Below are positions 31,901 through 40,005 of a DNA stretch of 64,000 nt, in pieces (within the stretch, counting starts at the first letter, position 1; every line of letters begins with the position of its first letter). The notes beneath the pieces are model-generated. The model searched no databases. It saw only the letters and a list, made by a program, of their open reading frames with translations, and was not told the DNA's origin. Made by a program: the position numbers and the translations under genes. Source of the DNA: Corallochytrium limacisporum (lineage: Eukaryota; Opisthokonta); NCBI GenBank assembly GCA_002811645.1, contig PDIP01000037.1, positions 1-64,000 of the forward strand, read 5' to 3'.

Positions 31901-32278
31901 GGTTGACGGCGAGCCCTTGCCGGAGTCATCTCCGATAATGCTTCCGATCAATGCACTGGTGTCACTGTTCACGTCTTCGTTTAAAATTTTTGATATACTT
32001 GCGTCGAGGGCCGACACTTCCGCACCAATTGACGGTTCTGTTTCCTTACCCTTCCCAGCGTTCGCCTTGGACGAAAGTGGTATTCCCGGAGGGACAGATA
32101 CGGAAGATTTCCTTGCCGTTCCAGCACTTGGTTCGACATCTTTCTGTTCTTTAGTACTCGTATTCTGTCCCGTCTGACTTAGATTTTGTGATCCTTCCCC
32201 AGTACTTGCTGTGGGTACGGCTGTGTTCTGCTTTCCAGGATCCTTCACCGACCCGTCGTCGGCGTCGTCGCCCACCAT
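28991..32278 (-). CDS. KANSL1-like PEHE-domain protein (NSL complex scaffold)
   Basis: 1095 residues starting at the ATG ending at 32278; the frame extends 13 codons upstream without an ATG. KANSL1 is the scaffold of the NSL histone H4 acetyltransferase complex and binds MOF/KAT8 through its PEHE domain. That domain is visible at about 772-810 as DNIILPSQ...IDKIDYKDIETPHWR, matching the IVIP...K..YKEI.TPSWR pattern of KANSL1/MSL1. Upstream is a long Ser/Thr/Pro-rich disordered half, then helical coiled segments at about 385-620 (RLEQRLHHIKKQLRRHQYEY; ERSIQHLDKRIAHYDTKYRE). A Lys/Glu repeat sits at about 838-862. MSL1 is the alternative, but the size and layout favour KANSL1. Two E2F-type cores lie upstream. 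Confidence 0.78.
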   Translation of the reverse strand: MVGDDADDGSVKDPGKQNTAVPTASTGEGSQNLSQTGQNTSTKEQKDVEPSAGTARKSSVSVPPGIPLSSKANAGKGKETEPSIGAEVSALDASISKILNEDVNSDTSALIGSIIGDDSGKGSPSTNPLGLGEEIPDLGSIQGLLGSNTVDFDSLLNTSFSKTSPLRSPTQTGATPALGAGPSARGPSTSSTSSTVGKDGAPPPSPLRRKTMSSMPSSMRSATDVTAPKADAAQTVPSVAKKPTAADEFKIPSFGETSASASNQGSSTGIVLDSPGRISISTDDLTKLDLQQLGRSSGLMSVTGDIMAGFGDATAGAAPVRKDDMLSTDLNLDMDFGLGDVNMEGLDIPDIGADDFEAAMAGFGDVGSMSPIMGGTVPSTMQKLTPEEMELDTILQNAARLEQRLHHIKKQLRRHQYEYLHAHLCTQMMRYVHAHRAELPAPVPGTRYPNLFTPDGVKILPDPARKLTKRMQKWQHELIRDIDEEATDVSDPESEAENIEAEQRMKQSIPLSHRRQWNYSRRQLAWRWTWLERSIQHLDKRIAHYDTKYREIRMEKANFQTLERVDRTFEAESDLQKGDVSARTLLWRFRKRGSRKTYRHRRLIAMQFEPQLTEAAHLNEKAAQIDDHYHPIFSMPLDLPNYCVRYAPRVQRSSSGLRSAHGAARKWTADQVKAMADKSRRAAAAKGAADAAASGKKKASVKKMATVTLTGKRKATGDHTGGANVPGSPGRKRADSESGSQKDQRSAPTTPGATTPGETASHKSEEKKRRRSTAYEMDNIILPSQVSGIAANRIDKIDYKDIETPHWREVNPSKAAVTVPATAADAAAVNAAEKTEEKGPEEKKAEEKKVDEKKPEEKKASSTGVTPRRSMRHSAQGHTEEEDSKHEPPATEKGGASADADANKERQVPTSVSDEEMSDEAYLQRHLKLETAEKKRHQQFVQAIAAPSPGRSRAASETGASTDGGAGVANSGHVSNGATTPVSPNTPRSPGRRRRSSTARSDDEGAGEPVEHTNAEDAMNGIADAGDKDTVTLESSGFAPRVFKSRKLLVQHEIARAKESLAQGANSGQNGDRSSTNSKSLPNGTATTATTTKKE
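29700..29778 (-). repeat. Degenerate 15-18 base repeat coding for EEKKxxEKK
   Basis: About five imperfect tandem units encode alternating Glu and Lys in the KANSL1-like protein, just after the PEHE domain. It is a coding minisatellite, probably a highly charged single helix or flexible linker. Confidence 0.7.
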
Positions 32279-32416
32279 TTGTGTTTCTTTATGATACCTG
32301 GCCGGCACTTTCTCCAAAATGCTTCAATTCAGGTTGGCATTATTAAGAGTCTGCAAATCCGTAAATGATAAATTTCGCCCTAACCCTAGGAAGCGAGAGA
32401 CGCGCTCACCCTAAAG

Positions 32417-32424
32417 TTTCCCGC
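32417..32424 (+). promoter_or_regulatory. E2F-type core TTTCCCGC
   Basis: Exact TTTSSCGC match, 139 bases upstream of the KANSL1-like start. Confidence 0.35.
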
Positions 32425-32563
32425 TGTCTTTGTAATGTGCCACTACACTTTCACTGACTCACAGTCCGCACCATGACGCCAACTTTCAATTTTTGCTGGT
32501 CCCTTGTACACAGTCAAGAATCACTTGTACAGATGTACCCGGCGTTTCTCTCCAAAGCCGTCT

Positions 32564-32578
32564 ATTTGGCGCGCAAAT
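32564..32578. promoter_or_regulatory. Near-palindromic E2F-type site
   Basis: ATTTGGCGCGCAAAT at 286 bases upstream of the KANSL1-like start. It contains TTTGGCGC on one strand and TTTGCGCG on the other, close to a classical E2F dimer site. Confidence 0.4.
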
Positions 32579-32856
32579 GATTCAACCTTGTGCACGTGCA
32601 TGTCGTCTATGGGGCTGCCGAACAGGTGACGAATCTCACATCCGTTTCCCAGAAATACCACTTAACAAAGAAACTCATTCAGCTCCCGTTATTTTTTATT
32701 TTGAGCCCACCCGGGACCAAACAATAACACCGTCCTGAATCGCAAGTGATTGAGCGCCACCACAAGACTCATTGTCAACCGGAAACAAAAGGTTTGGCGT
32801 CGACACACTTGGCATGGCACCCGCCCTCAGGGCCTTGTGCGCTGCTCGCTCTTGTG

Positions 32857-32877
32857 TCACACACACACACACACACC
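32857..32877. repeat. CA dinucleotide repeat
   Basis: Short (CA)n microsatellite in the KANSL1/phosphatase spacer, next to the long C/G tracts. Confidence 0.8.
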
Positions 32878-32964
32878 CCACCGGGGAAATTGCAGGAACC
32901 CGGGACACTGAAAACCAAACCAATCTCAAAGACGAGCCACGCACCATCTCTCTCTCTCCCTCTT

Positions 32965-33018
32965 CCCCCCCCCGGGGGGGGGGGACCGGAGGGGAAAAAA
33001 GGGGGGGGGGGGGGGGGG
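32965..33018. repeat. C9-G11 palindrome and G18 homopolymer
   Basis: Nine C directly followed by eleven G gives a perfect 18-base self-complementary core. It is followed 16 bases later by eighteen consecutive G. It could extrude as a hairpin or form G-quadruplexes, and it is also prone to sequencing length error. Confidence 0.85.
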
Positions 33019-33933
33019 AGGGGGAAAAGGGAGGGAATCCTCCTTTTCCTCTTTGTGTCCCTTCCCCCCCCTGCCCCACTTGCGCAAGAAAGAAAAATAA
33101 AAAAAAAAAAAAGAGGGGAGCCCCTTTAACCCACCTTACCCTTCTCTTCTTTTTGTTCTCTCAGTTCTTTTTGCTCCTGTACGAGCGCGCAGATCCACGG
33201 AAACACACGGCGAGAGTTCCATTTTTCTCTCCTGGCCTGCAAAATTTGCCTGTCTTCGGTATTTCGGGATTGTATGGGTTCCGGGGACGAGACGGAACCC
33301 ACCAGAGGGGGGTGATGATCAAGGCCATCAGGACCGAAGGTTGGGACGAGAGATCTGCACAGTCTGAAAGTTCCAGCCAGTACAAAGGTCTGCGATAGAA
33401 AGACCCTACTGTAAGTACCTGCACAGGGCGCCCGGTGGAGATGAGATGTGTGTGATGGCGGAGTAACGGGGGCCCGTAGGGCACCGGAGGAGAGGGCACT
33501 TCGTCGTCCTTGCGGGAGAACTTTTATTGCTCCCTCTTTGTGTGTTGCGGTCGGAAAATAAAGAGGCAGCACGAGAATCGATGAAGTGTATTAATATTCT
33601 AGGGAAAACAAATTTTGCTGTGAACCATAGACAATCCATGTCTTCCGAAGAAGCAAGACAACTAGTCATACTGCGAGCAAGCGTCCTTCTGCGACTGAAT
33701 CCCGACGTGGAATCCTAGGAAAGGTACGAGAACATTGACTTCCTCGCGTCAAACGACGATAAAATAACTGTGGATCCACTCGCGATAACAAAAGTAAGAA
33801 AACCCCATCGGGAAAAGCGAAGAAGTCCAGCGGTGACAATAGCGGACGAGGACAATATGTACTGTAAATGAATCCGTAACCCTGACTGCGAGTAGCCGGG
33901 GAAATTTTGCCATCGGACAGACTGTGACAGAAC

Positions 33934-35163
33934 ATGCCTGGAAACGGTTCGGTGCCTGTGGATACGATGCAGACCGGACCTACACCTTGGGACGATGCAC
34001 AAATTGTGCTGAATCTCACTGAACAAGAGATGATCACACGGTATTCAAAACCATACTTCGAATGGAAGCCACCAAAAGACCCTGTGTCTGCTGAGGCAGT
34101 GCTCAATTTAATGGAGAATGAACCGGAAAATCTCCTCCTGCTTGACTGCAGGTCTTTGACAGACTATCAGCGCGCTCACCTGAAGGGCAGTGTCAACTTG
34201 TTGCTGCCTCCTATCCTTATGAAGCGGGCTATAAAGAACGGTGACAAGGTAGACATTCGCAAAATGTTGTGCGGAACGAAAGCAAAGGACGTCGTTGACA
34301 AGCTGCACACAAAGCGGGTCATCCTGTTTGATAGTCAATGCCGAAATCCTGAGGACACCAAATCTACATTAGGATATGCGTTGGAGACTTTACATGGTGA
34401 AACTCCCTGCTTGTGGTACATAGAGGGCGGCATTGAAAGCTTTGAGCATGCAGCAGGGCTGACCCAACAATATGGTCTACAGGTCAACGAGCCTTTCGAT
34501 AGCCCGGATAGTGATATGGGGCCTTCCGCTTACCACGATGCCATGCAACTTCGCTTCGAAAGGCAGCTAAGTTCAAAAGTACCCAGTGATGACGAAACAA
34601 GTGCCAGACCGGCCTCAGGGATGCGTACCATAACACCTTCACACATTACCTCAGATCACACTGTAACGGAGGTTTTGCCGTTCTTGTACTTGTGTAGCAT
34701 CGACGCCATTCAAAATCGGGAGAACTTGAAGCGGTTGGGAGTTACTGATATTCTCAACGTTGCTACCGAGGCTGAGATACCGGATGATGACAACGGCACT
34801 TACAATGTGCGCAAAATCAGCCTCCTGGACACTGCTGAGGAGGATCTCACTGGCAACATTCGGGAGGCCATTCGCTTCATTGAACACACACGCATTACCG
34901 GTGGAAAGTGCATCGTCTACTGTGTGGCTGGAAAGAGCCGCAGTGCTGCCATAGTCATTGCGTACCTAATGAAATACTGCAACATTCCGCTGAATGACGC
35001 TTACACCATGCTCAAGGACAAGCGTCCCGGCATTGCACCGTCATTCAACTTCCTTGGCCAGCTTGACCTTCTTGAGAACGATCGCAACAGCGGAAAGCCG
35101 CATCCGTTCGAAATCAATCCTCTCCGCGCCAGCTACTCTGAGGATAAGATTCAAATGAGCTAA
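33934..35163 (+). CDS. Rhodanese plus dual-specificity phosphatase (MAP kinase phosphatase type)
   Basis: 409 residues in one exon. The layout is that of MAP kinase phosphatases: an N-terminal rhodanese/CH2 domain (about 55-190, NLLLLDCRSLTDYQRAHLKG) that docks the kinase, and a C-terminal DSP domain (about 235-390). The catalytic loop is YCVAGKSRSA with nucleophile Cys330 and Arg336; the likely general acid is Asp299 in SLLDTAEED. The residue before the catalytic cysteine is Tyr329, where the family normally has His. The substrate should be the phospho-Thr/Tyr activation loop of a MAP kinase, by family. The rhodanese domain has a QCRNP loop rather than an active sulfurtransferase site, so it is probably structural. 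Which DUSP it corresponds to is unclear. Confidence 0.88.
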   Translation: MPGNGSVPVDTMQTGPTPWDDAQIVLNLTEQEMITRYSKPYFEWKPPKDPVSAEAVLNLMENEPENLLLLDCRSLTDYQRAHLKGSVNLLLPPILMKRAIKNGDKVDIRKMLCGTKAKDVVDKLHTKRVILFDSQCRNPEDTKSTLGYALETLHGETPCLWYIEGGIESFEHAAGLTQQYGLQVNEPFDSPDSDMGPSAYHDAMQLRFERQLSSKVPSDDETSARPASGMRTITPSHITSDHTVTEVLPFLYLCSIDAIQNRENLKRLGVTDILNVATEAEIPDDDNGTYNVRKISLLDTAEEDLTGNIREAIRFIEHTRITGGKCIVYCVAGKSRSAAIVIAYLMKYCNIPLNDAYTMLKDKRPGIAPSFNFLGQLDLLENDRNSGKPHPFEINPLRASYSEDKIQMS

Positions 35164-35344
35164 CCCCTGTTAGTCACGACCATGAACTAGATCAATCAAA
35201 ACCAAGAACGACCAATGAAATCTGACATCGCCCATTGCTTGAGTTGTGCATCTGCAAGCAGCAACTCCCATTCCATCTTCCTACGTAGCCATGAACATAA
35301 CATGTATCATACATATTCCTGATCAATAAATGGATCTGATAATG

Positions 35345-35818
35345 TCAATAGTAGACAAAAGCATGAGTTTCCTTGCGATTTCGGTGCTCTCGACCTTGAA
35401 TGACGGGTTGCTTCTTGATCCTCCGGCGCCTGCGCATTCTCGCACCCACTCCCCGTCTGCGATTCTCCATGGACATCGCTATCGAAAATGATGCGGAAAG
35501 AAATGCGACGAAAAGCTTGACTCTCAGTACTGGATGACGGCGCAAAACGAAAAACAGATAGCCCGGAGAGCGCAGAGGACCGAGTCGGAAAATAAAACAG
35601 ATCCCTAATCCCAAGGGTGAGCAGACGTGGAACGGGAACGATTTCTTCATCAATCCACTCCCCTTTTCCATTACCACCGCTTGGAGGTTGGAGGAGCTGG
35701 GAAGGGCGGGAAGAGGAGGTTGGGTTGGTTGTGGGTGGTACCGCCGTCTCTTACTGTCCGAAGACCTGGGACGGGGAACCAAAAAAAAGCAGATGCTCGG
35801 TATTTCAAAGATTCTCAT
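35345..35818 (-). CDS. Possible small membrane protein, unrecognised
   Basis: Frame of 157 codons with no known relative. More probable starts are internal, at MEKGSG or MKKSFP, giving about 100-109 residues. That part has hydrophobic stretches (LGLGICFIF; VKLFVAFLSASFSIAM) and ends in a very basic tail (RMRRRRRIKKQ), as in small single- or double-pass proteins. Position supports it: the stop lies 182 bases from the phosphatase stop, convergent, and the start would be divergent from Homer, as the local pattern predicts. Against it, no polyadenylation signal is evident on this strand and the N-terminal part is low complexity. It may not be a gene. Confidence 0.25.
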   Translation of the reverse strand: MRIFEIPSICFFLVPRPRSSDSKRRRYHPQPTQPPLPALPSSSNLQAVVMEKGSGLMKKSFPFHVCSPLGLGICFIFRLGPLRSPGYLFFVLRRHPVLRVKLFVAFLSASFSIAMSMENRRRGVGARMRRRRRIKKQPVIQGREHRNRKETHAFVYY

Positions 35819-36340
35819 AAAAGTATATCATAATGGGGACGGACAAAAGACGAGGCCCCCCCCTCCCTCGGGGGAGCATGGCAATACTAAATGTACACGG
35901 CATGGAAATACTATGCGTTGATTGGCCAGAAACGGTCTGTGGAGGATGTTCGGGCGCGGATAGGGTCTCTAGGCCACTCGCGGTCGTGGGAGGAGGGGAC
36001 CGAGAGGTGAAGGGACCGAGGGGTAAGGGAGCCTTTTGCAGGCTTGGGTGCCGGGTAACACAGGACGAGTCGTTGGGAGTGTACTTTCGGTTCCGAGGAG
36101 TGGCTTGAGGAGAGTCTGACGTCCGATAGTAATAACGTCACAAACTATTTGATCACTGGAAAAACTATATGGGACACCCCCGTGGAATTCAGGAAAACAT
36201 GCTAATCTGGTACATGAATGTAGAAAGAATAGACGGGTAACAGGGAAGCCCTAGTGACAAGACGGACAGAGCGCAGTGTGAGTCACCAAACATTAGTAAG
36301 CGCTTGTCGTTGACGGACTGAGCCCCTACACATAATAAAT
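35819..36340. promoter_or_regulatory. Upstream region of Homer
   Basis: About 0.5 kb before the Homer ATG. A C-run/G-run palindrome lies at about 35855-35876 (C-run, TCCCT, G-run), typical of the promoter spacers in this window. The 3' part is AT-rich. No coding region seen. Confidence 0.5.
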
Positions 36341-37222
36341 ATGGCATCTTTGCGGAGAGCGGGTACCCTTAGTGATGGTGCTGTGCACAAGTGCAAGGCC
36401 CAGGTCTTCACTGCCAACCAGGGAAGCTGGCAGCCGAAGACCAGTGTTGCCATCACCATTTCAGTACTGCACCATGCATCCAAGGAGACACGGCGCATTC
36501 TTGGTATGCACAATAAGGAAGTCATTGTAAATAGTGCTATCGAGGAAGGACAGAAACTTGAGAAGTTGAACGAAGTGTTTGCCAGCTGGACCGACCGCCT
36601 TGGAGAGATCATTGGTCTGCAGTTCTTGGATGCGGAGACGTGTGACATCTTTGGCCGTGTGTTTGCAGAGAGTGTGGAAATGGCAGCACGCCGTAATGGA
36701 TCCTATAGCAGTCTTCCACGGTCCTCGCAGGCCACTCTCGCAGAAGAGCCGGAGAGTGAGGCTGCTGGTGATATTGAGGACCTCAAACGTCGCGTCGCTG
36801 AACTGCTGCGGGAGAAGGATGACATGGCAAAGGTCCTGGCTCATGAGCGCGAGAAAGTGGCCAGACTGGAGAACAACGCGGGCCATTCAGCAGCTGCAGG
36901 AGGCAGTTTAAGCTCGGTGCCGAGTGGAGGGGATGTTTCACAGGATCTCGTCAACCAAAACGCTGCCCTTCGTGAAGAGAATAACAAGCTCAAGGTCGCC
37001 ATGGCACGATCTCAGGCTAACGTAACCACGTGGCAGAAGGAGATTCGCACTCTGAAGAACAATAATGCTCGCCTGGTGGCAGCATTACGGGAGGCCACGT
37101 CGAACAGTGAGACATGGCGCAACACGCTGATGGCCATGATTGACCAGAACACGAAACTCAGCCAGAAGTTCCAGGATCTGCAGGACGTACAGACCCGATT
37201 CCACACCATCCTCAAAGCATGA
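36341..37222 (+). CDS. HOMER: Homer-type EVH1/coiled-coil scaffold
   Basis: 293 residues in one exon, from an ATG preceded by AATAAAT. Homer proteins link receptors, IP3 or ryanodine receptors and actin regulators by binding PPxxF ligands through EVH1 and tetramerising through a C-terminal coiled coil; in unicellular holozoans Homer is known from choanoflagellates. Residues 1-115 are an EVH1/WH1 domain with the order seen in Homer: KAQVFTAN, a WQPKTSVAITISVL strand, VIVNSAI and WTDRLGEIIGLQF. A Ser-rich linker is followed by heptad coils at about 145-180 and 205-290. The length is a little under animal Homer1 (about 354). Its 3' end faces the GT5 synthase at 218 bases. Confidence 0.87.
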   Translation: MASLRRAGTLSDGAVHKCKAQVFTANQGSWQPKTSVAITISVLHHASKETRRILGMHNKEVIVNSAIEEGQKLEKLNEVFASWTDRLGEIIGLQFLDAETCDIFGRVFAESVEMAARRNGSYSSLPRSSQATLAEEPESEAAGDIEDLKRRVAELLREKDDMAKVLAHEREKVARLENNAGHSAAAGGSLSSVPSGGDVSQDLVNQNAALREENNKLKVAMARSQANVTTWQKEIRTLKNNNARLVAALREATSNSETWRNTLMAMIDQNTKLSQKFQDLQDVQTRFHTILKA

Positions 37223-37440
37223 GTTGTGGGTAACTGTCAAGAATGATATAACAAACAAAGACAAAGACAGTCAGAGGTGGAAATACTTCCTAACCCCGAT
37301 TGACTATGAATAACAATGCTTTACGAAATATGGATAACAGTTTAAGTTGAAGAGTAGTGCGTTGAGAGACCTGATTAGCGTTTTCCTCATGACTTGGTAC
37401 ACGTACACGGTGCACAGATGCCGGTTAGTTGCTTGCTTAC

Positions 37441-40005
37441 TCAAATTGGGAACTCTGGCAAGACAAGGTAGTTGTTGCGATCCACGGTGCCGTCCTCCTT
37501 CTCATTCTCCACGAATGGTTCCGCGGCATTGCACAGGTAGTTGCCGTCCACAATGTACTTGTACTCATATCGTCCGGGGGACAGGCGCACTGGGGAGCCA
37601 CTGACATCACCGCCATCGTAGTTGTCTAGCTCAAACTTCTCCGTCCAATTGTCCCAAGACCCCATAATCTCAACCTTTAGTCCTGGTTTGGGCACAATGT
37701 TAATCTTGGTCTCTGCCATAGACTTCGTGGCAGTTGCCGTACCACCGTTGATGCTCATCTTCTGCTTCAGGTCATGCTCTGCTAGCGCAATATCAGCCTC
37801 GTGGGCGACACCAGTCCATTTGAACATGACCGGGACACCGTCGTGTAAGGGTTCACGCAGGTACTTACCGCAGCGCTGAAATTCACGATACCATTCCATG
37901 GCCACCGTCGACAGGTCCATCACCGAGGCACGGGCATTGGAGCGCAACTGATCGTACTGATCTTTCTGCCGGAAAATGTTCAGGGAACGCTCAATTGCAT
38001 AGATTAGGTCACCTTCGGTGTGTGCCTCCATGGTGAAACCGTTGCCCTTCTGTGTATGCACCATGTACTCATGTACCGTGTCCTTCAGGCCTCCGGTGCG
38101 GTAGGCAATGACTGGTGTACCAGCGACGAAGAACTCTTGCTGCACAATGCCGCCAGGCTCAAAGAGACTAGGCATGAGACCAAAATCGGCGCCCAGGTTG
38201 GCCACTGGTCCGTCAGTGAAGAATTCGTCCGGCTTGGCCCAGAAACAGTGCTCATACTGACCCCGAAGGTGCCATGACTGCTCTGTGGCAGCCCGAGAGT
38301 ATTTGGAATTGTCACCCATACCACCGACCAGGAATTGCACCCGTCCTTGGTGATGATGCACAAGATGTGGCACAATATTCAGAATCAAATGTACGCCCTT
38401 CTGTTCCGTAATGCGACCGACAAAGCAGAAGAGGGGAATGTCCATCTGTGGCTCGTGCATACCAAAGTACTTGCGCTGCAGGTATGCCTTGGCCTCGTAG
38501 TGGTCCTTGAAGGGCAGCGACTTGAGTTTGGCCTCACGATTTGCCTCGTTGATGCCGTTGACATGGGCAAAGGGACGGTGGAAGCGACGCAGAAGGGGTG
38601 CCACGGGCTTACCTTCTTCCATCAAATTGGCACGGTAGGTCGGGCTGACTGTGCCCCACTGGTCCGCACACAGCAGAGCCGCCCGACTCGGACTCACAAT
38701 GGTCTTCTTCCAGTACGGATCGCAGACTAGGTTCTCGTGCAGATGGTGAATGTGGTTCAGGGTACCCTCCGACGGTTCCGGATAGAGACGGCCCTGGTAG
38801 TCCTCCTCAAAGTTGTGAAGAATGTGGAAGAACTGGGTTTCGTTGAACACATCCCCGAAGGGACCACGGCGAGCGTAGGCTGGTACCATGCCCGTAAACC
38901 AATCGTTTGTGACTACCATGTCCGGAATAATCCGTTCCACGCACAACAGCTCCAGAGAGGCCTTCGCCATGAGCACAATCATCTGCATAGAATAGGTGGA
39001 CGACTGCGAGTCCGGGTACGGCTGGGGGAAGAAGGTAGGGTTGTGTAAGAAGTAGAGCTTGGTGCGGTTATAGTATCCAGCATGTACACCCAGTGTAATC
39101 CGCTCGTTGCCCACCCATGTATGAATGTTCCGGGTGTAAGTGATGCCATCTTTCTTCAGATAGTCGTACTCACCCTTTTTGTTGCGATCGTAGAACGGGG
39201 ACACGACAATGATGTCCAGGCCCAGCAGTGAAAGACGCTGGGTCAACTCCTCGACCATCACTCCAAGCCCACCGATGGTGGAGAACTTGCCCAACTCCGG
39301 AGTCATGAAGACAATGCGCCGCAGACGCGCCTTCTTGACAATGTCCCGGGCTAGTCGCTGCACAGAGCCTGGCTGTAATCCGGGAGGGTCGAGGCTGATC
39401 TGTCTTTGCAGGCTGGCGGCGGGCTTAATGCGCTTAGTCAATTCCAGGAGCCACCCAAGCACATTCTCCTGTGTCCGCTGCTGCGGGTTGTCCTCACCAT
39501 CCCGCTCAACAGCTGCGACGAACAGGCCGATCCTCAGCGCACTGGCGACGATCTTAAATGTGTGCTCGTTTTGTACCCTACGAATCTTCGGGAGGTCTGG
39601 GCCACCGTCGCTCTTGTCTCCGTCTGTGTTTTTGGATACTACCAGGGGATACATGAGCTTCTTGAGCATTAGGGCCATGGAGGACCGCATCTTGTCCTCA
39701 CTTTCCACCGCATGCTTCAGTACGGTCTTGTACAGCAGATTCTCCCTATATTTGTCCGGATCACCGCTCTTCAGACCATCCAATAGTGCATCCAGGGTCT
39801 TGTGATAAACATTGAGCATAAACACAGTATCATTTTCGGAGTCCTCATTGACCTCGATCTTCTGTCCCTCAGAGAAGCTCTGTGACGCGAGCCAGATGGC
39901 ACGGACCTGATCTTTCACATCGATGGCTCCACCATTTTCACTAACGGACTCGAGAGTCTTTACGATCTGCGACTGCAGAGTATCCCACAGTTGACCATTA
40001 ACCAT
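37441..40005 (-). CDS. GT5 starch/glycogen-synthase-type glucosyltransferase with C-terminal glycogen-binding domain
   Basis: 854 residues, ATG start. The catalytic part (about 225-730) is a GT-B fold of family GT5: VFMTPELGKFSTIGGLGVMV, then VVTNDWFTGMVPAY, FVGRITEQKGVHLI, and SLFEPGGIVQQEFFVAGTPVIAYRTGGLKDTV (read as separate motifs). GT5 enzymes add glucose to alpha-1,4-glucans. The usual KxGGL lysine that contacts the nucleotide sugar is replaced (TIGGL), and the usual EPCG is EPGG, so donor preference may differ. A C-terminal domain (about 768-850) resembles the AMPK-beta/CBM48 glycogen-binding fold: GSWDNW, then GRYEYKYIVDG. The first 220 residues are helical and unrecognised. Animals and fungi make glycogen with unrelated GT3 enzymes, so a GT5 here is notable. 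Confidence 0.87.
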   Translation of the reverse strand: MVNGQLWDTLQSQIVKTLESVSENGGAIDVKDQVRAIWLASQSFSEGQKIEVNEDSENDTVFMLNVYHKTLDALLDGLKSGDPDKYRENLLYKTVLKHAVESEDKMRSSMALMLKKLMYPLVVSKNTDGDKSDGGPDLPKIRRVQNEHTFKIVASALRIGLFVAAVERDGEDNPQQRTQENVLGWLLELTKRIKPAASLQRQISLDPPGLQPGSVQRLARDIVKKARLRRIVFMTPELGKFSTIGGLGVMVEELTQRLSLLGLDIIVVSPFYDRNKKGEYDYLKKDGITYTRNIHTWVGNERITLGVHAGYYNRTKLYFLHNPTFFPQPYPDSQSSTYSMQMIVLMAKASLELLCVERIIPDMVVTNDWFTGMVPAYARRGPFGDVFNETQFFHILHNFEEDYQGRLYPEPSEGTLNHIHHLHENLVCDPYWKKTIVSPSRAALLCADQWGTVSPTYRANLMEEGKPVAPLLRRFHRPFAHVNGINEANREAKLKSLPFKDHYEAKAYLQRKYFGMHEPQMDIPLFCFVGRITEQKGVHLILNIVPHLVHHHQGRVQFLVGGMGDNSKYSRAATEQSWHLRGQYEHCFWAKPDEFFTDGPVANLGADFGLMPSLFEPGGIVQQEFFVAGTPVIAYRTGGLKDTVHEYMVHTQKGNGFTMEAHTEGDLIYAIERSLNIFRQKDQYDQLRSNARASVMDLSTVAMEWYREFQRCGKYLREPLHDGVPVMFKWTGVAHEADIALAEHDLKQKMSINGGTATATKSMAETKINIVPKPGLKVEIMGSWDNWTEKFELDNYDGGDVSGSPVRLSPGRYEYKYIVDGNYLCNAAEPFVENEKEDGTVDRNNYLVLPEFPI

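Larger units (their letters stand above)
32279..33933. promoter_or_regulatory. Two-way promoter region, KANSL1-like / phosphatase
   Basis: 1.65 kb between divergent starts. It contains two E2F-type cores on the KANSL1 side, a CA repeat (about 32857-32877), an unusual C9-G11 palindrome followed by a G18 run (32965-33018), a T/C-rich stretch near 33150, and a GTAAGT at 33411 that could start a 5' untranslated intron of the phosphatase gene. No coding region recognised. Confidence 0.55.
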
